In this document: in pieces, positions 62,238-64,000 of the stretch
Position numbering within the stretch: the stretch's first letter is position 1
Layout of the letters: each line of letters starts with the position of its first letter
NCBI RefSeq assembly: GCF_000302595.1
Contig: NZ_JH947126.1
Coordinates: forward strand, 649,223-713,222
DNA: 64,000 nt
Reading direction: 5' to 3'
Source of the DNA: Pedobacter arcticus A12
GTDB taxonomy: Bacteria > Bacteroidota > Bacteroidia > Sphingobacteriales > Sphingobacteriaceae
Notes under the pieces: generated by a model
What the model saw: only the letters and a program-made list of their open reading frames with translations
The model's database searches: none
Told to the model about the DNA's origin: nothing
Made by a program: the position numbers and the translations under genes

Positions 62238-63380
62238 CTAAGACAGACTTGCTTTCGCAAAAACCTCTTTTACTTTTTCTACCGTATAATCTATTTCTTC
62301 TTTGGTATTAAACTTTGAGAAAGAAAACCGTATTGACGGATGACCTGGATTGCCACCAATTGCAGTCAACACGTGTGAACCAATGTTTGAACCGGATGAA
62401 CAGGCACTCCCGCCCGATGCCGAAATCCCATTGATATCCAAATTAAATAAAAGCATATCTGCCATATCCATTTTTGGAAAACGGACATTCAACACGGTGT
62501 ATAAACTTTTATCAGCATCTGTTTCTCCATTAAAATCTATCGTTGGAATTGCTTTTTGCAAAGCTTCTTTCATATAATTCTTTAAATCTTGGATGTGGTT
62601 TTTATGTAAATCCATATCAGCGTAAGCTAATTCTAAAGCTTTTGCTAAACCAACAATGCCATAAACATTTTCTGTTCCGCCACGCATATTACGTTCCTGT
62701 GCGCCACCGTATAGCAATGGTTTTATCTTAACAGCTGGATTTACAAATAAAAAACCTACACCTTTTGGCCCATGCAATTTATGAGCAGAGCAAACCACAA
62801 AATGCGCTTTTAAGGTGCTTAAATCATGCGGATAATGCCCCATCGTTTGTACCGTATCTGTATGAAAAATAGCATTATATTTTTCGCAGACCTCACCCAC
62901 ACTTTCAATATCTGTTAGCGTTCCAAGTTCGTTATTAGCATGCATTAAAGAAACCAAACTCCGTTCATTTGCAGTCAATAATTCTTCCAGATGTGCATAA
63001 TCGATATTACCTTTTTCATCAACATTAACATAACTCAATTTTATAACTCCAGTATTTTCAAGCATCTCTAAGGTATGCAAAACAGCATGATGCTCTATTT
63101 TTGAAGTGATGGCATGAGTTAGTTCGAAATCTCGGACAGCAGACCGAATTGCAGTATTATCCGCTTCTGTTCCGCCAGAAGTGAAAAAGATATTTGATGG
63201 TGCAGTTTTCAACAACGTAGCAACAGACTTACGGGCTTTTTCTACCAAGGTCCGTACTTCTCGCCCATGCGAATGAATAGATGATGGATTGCCATAATAG
63301 TTATCCATCACCTCTACCATCACTTTTAATACTTCTTTATCAATGGGCGTTGTTGCTGCGTTATCGAGGTAAATTTTCAT
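62238..63380 (-). CDS. Cysteine desulfurase (NifS/IscS family)
   Basis: 380 residues of class V PLP cysteine desulfurase, which supplies persulfide sulfur for iron-sulfur clusters or tRNA thiolation. N-terminal IYLDNAATTPIDKEVL, the PLP lysine in VVCSAHKLHGPKGVGFLF (K near residue 205) and the sulfur-carrying cysteine loop in SGGSACSSGSNIGSHVL are characteristic. Adjacent genes do not show an isc or suf cluster, so its role is not settled. Confidence 0.94.
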   Translation of the reverse strand: MKIYLDNAATTPIDKEVLKVMVEVMDNYYGNPSSIHSHGREVRTLVEKARKSVATLLKTAPSNIFFTSGGTEADNTAIRSAVRDFELTHAITSKIEHHAVLHTLEMLENTGVIKLSYVNVDEKGNIDYAHLEELLTANERSLVSLMHANNELGTLTDIESVGEVCEKYNAIFHTDTVQTMGHYPHDLSTLKAHFVVCSAHKLHGPKGVGFLFVNPAVKIKPLLYGGAQERNMRGGTENVYGIVGLAKALELAYADMDLHKNHIQDLKNYMKEALQKAIPTIDFNGETDADKSLYTVLNVRFPKMDMADMLLFNLDINGISASGGSACSSGSNIGSHVLTAIGGNPGHPSIRFSFSKFNTKEEIDYTVEKVKEVFAKASLS

Positions 63381-63423
63381 GGTTTTAATAATGATAGAAT
63401 TTTGAAGTGAAGAGCGTTAAAAT

Positions 63424-63457
63424 CTTTCTACTTTTCACTTTCTACTTTTGACTTTTT
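63424..63457. repeat. Pyrimidine-rich repeat tract, second copy
   Basis: CTTTCTACTTTTCACTTTCT and following, nearly identical to 424-455 between yidD and tsaB. It overlaps the very 3' end of the glmM gene. Confidence 0.6.
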
Positions 63458-64000
63458 AAAATCTCTTTTATATCCGCAATTATCTTATTCGCCAAACTCT
63501 CCGCGGCCGTTTCGGAACTTGCCTCAGAATAAATTCTGATAATAGGTTCTGTGTTTGATCTTCTTAAATGCACCCACTGTTTATCAAATTCAATTTTTAA
63601 ACCATCAATAGTACTGTGTGGTTGCGCTTTATATTTCTCTTCCACCTTCAACAACAAATTATCGATATCCATTTCTGGCGTTAATGTGATTTTGTTCTTA
63701 GAGATAAAATATGATGGATAACTAGCTCTCAATTTAGAAATTGTACCGCCAAATTTAGCCAAATGCGTTAAAAATAAAGCAATCCCTACCAAAGCATCTC
63801 TTCCGTAATGCAATTCTGGATAAATTACCCCACCATTTCCTTCACCACCAATTACAGCATTTTTTGCTTTCATTAGGTTTACTACGTTCACCTCTCCTAC
63901 TGCAGAAGCGTGATATTCGCCACCAGCCTTTTCGGTAACATCGCGTAGCGCTCTTGTAGATGAAAGGTTAGAAACCGTATTTCCCTTTTTATTTTTTAGG
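63442..64000 (-). CDS. glmM: Phosphoglucosamine mutase, C-terminal part
   Basis: About 186 residues of the C-terminal half; the N-terminus with the phosphoserine lies beyond the right edge. The sugar-binding GGEGNGGVIYPELHYGRDALVG and the phosphate-binding loop VHLRRSNTEPIIRIYSEA (about 40 residues before the end) identify the alpha-D-phosphohexomutase superfamily. GlmM (glucosamine-6-P to glucosamine-1-P) is likely; a phosphomannomutase is possible. Confidence 0.85.
   Translation of the reverse strand, partial: LKNKKGNTVSNLSSTRALRDVTEKAGGEYHASAVGEVNVVNLMKAKNAVIGGEGNGGVIYPELHYGRDALVGIALFLTHLAKFGGTISKLRASYPSYFISKNKITLTPEMDIDNLLLKVEEKYKAQPHSTIDGLKIEFDKQWVHLRRSNTEPIIRIYSEASSETAAESLANKIIADIKEILKSQK

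Overview
The window is a chromosomal segment of a Bacteroidota bacterium, most like the Sphingobacteriaceae (Pedobacter group). Evidence: an AT-rich sequence; TTTG-N19-TAnnTTTG promoters instead of sigma-70 boxes (seen ahead of rpsO, rpmH, guaA and an imelysin gene); few Shine-Dalgarno sequences; a PorQ type IX secretion protein; TonB-dependent receptors with a carboxypeptidase-regulatory-like N-terminus; and many short lipoproteins. I saw no tRNA, rRNA, CRISPR array, prophage or intact insertion sequence. Most of the content is core chromosome.

Layout. 1-5.4 kb: partial tsaB, the rpmH-rnpA-yidD cluster, mscL, rpoN (sigma-54), a cystathionine beta-synthase-type enzyme and rpsO. 5.4-13 kb: a DUF547 lipoprotein, a family 2 glycosyltransferase followed by a two-domain VOC protein, an acyltransferase, a TPR protein, a methyltransferase, a thioesterase and ddl. 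13.2-16.7 kb: a compact run on the + strand with a PASTA protein, rhodanese, mltG, thioesterase and YihY. 17-26.5 kb, mostly - strand: a TPR protein, gyrA, a fasciclin lipoprotein, an RsmB-like methyltransferase with a type I periplasmic binding lipoprotein, and guaA. 26.6-31.9 kb: an NlpC/P60 lipoprotein without its catalytic cysteine, a PhyH-type dioxygenase, an MscS channel, a small alpha/beta hydrolase, a DUF1275 protein and an orphan gene.

32.0-39.8 kb is the most distinctive region: a five-gene, one-strand locus reading imelysin, DUF1111 di-heme protein, second imelysin, HTTM/vitamin-K-dependent gamma-carboxylase-like membrane protein, TonB-dependent receptor. Three of the junctions are overlapping or within about 10 bases. 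A Bacteroidota promoter whose -33 box lies inside an 11-1-11 near-palindrome precedes the first gene, as expected for an iron-type repressor operator. I infer a metal (probably iron) acquisition system with an unusual carboxylase-like membrane enzyme.

40-53 kb: a MacB-like permease, queA, ispD, a MazF-type toxin-antitoxin pair with a candidate operator, a 49-residue membrane protein, DUF2795, a cobalamin adenosyltransferase, a LolD-like ATPase with gatC, an acyltransferase, trpS, a deoxynucleoside kinase, kdsB, YitT, an aldehyde dehydrogenase and a TPR protein. 53.4-64 kb: lon, an LpxR-like protein, arfB, porQ, cmk, several small genes, a cysteine desulfurase and partial glmM.

The intergenic DNA is unusually rich in dispersed repeats: a roughly 52-base hairpin element placed just after stop codons at 11.76 and 24.9 kb (with a degenerate copy forming the C-terminal coding end of a methyltransferase), a perfect (AATC)18.5 microsatellite between the fasciclin stop codon and its terminator, duplicated CTCTGTGCTCTCC-type units at 41.6 kb, and GAATGA-rich snippets at several gene ends.
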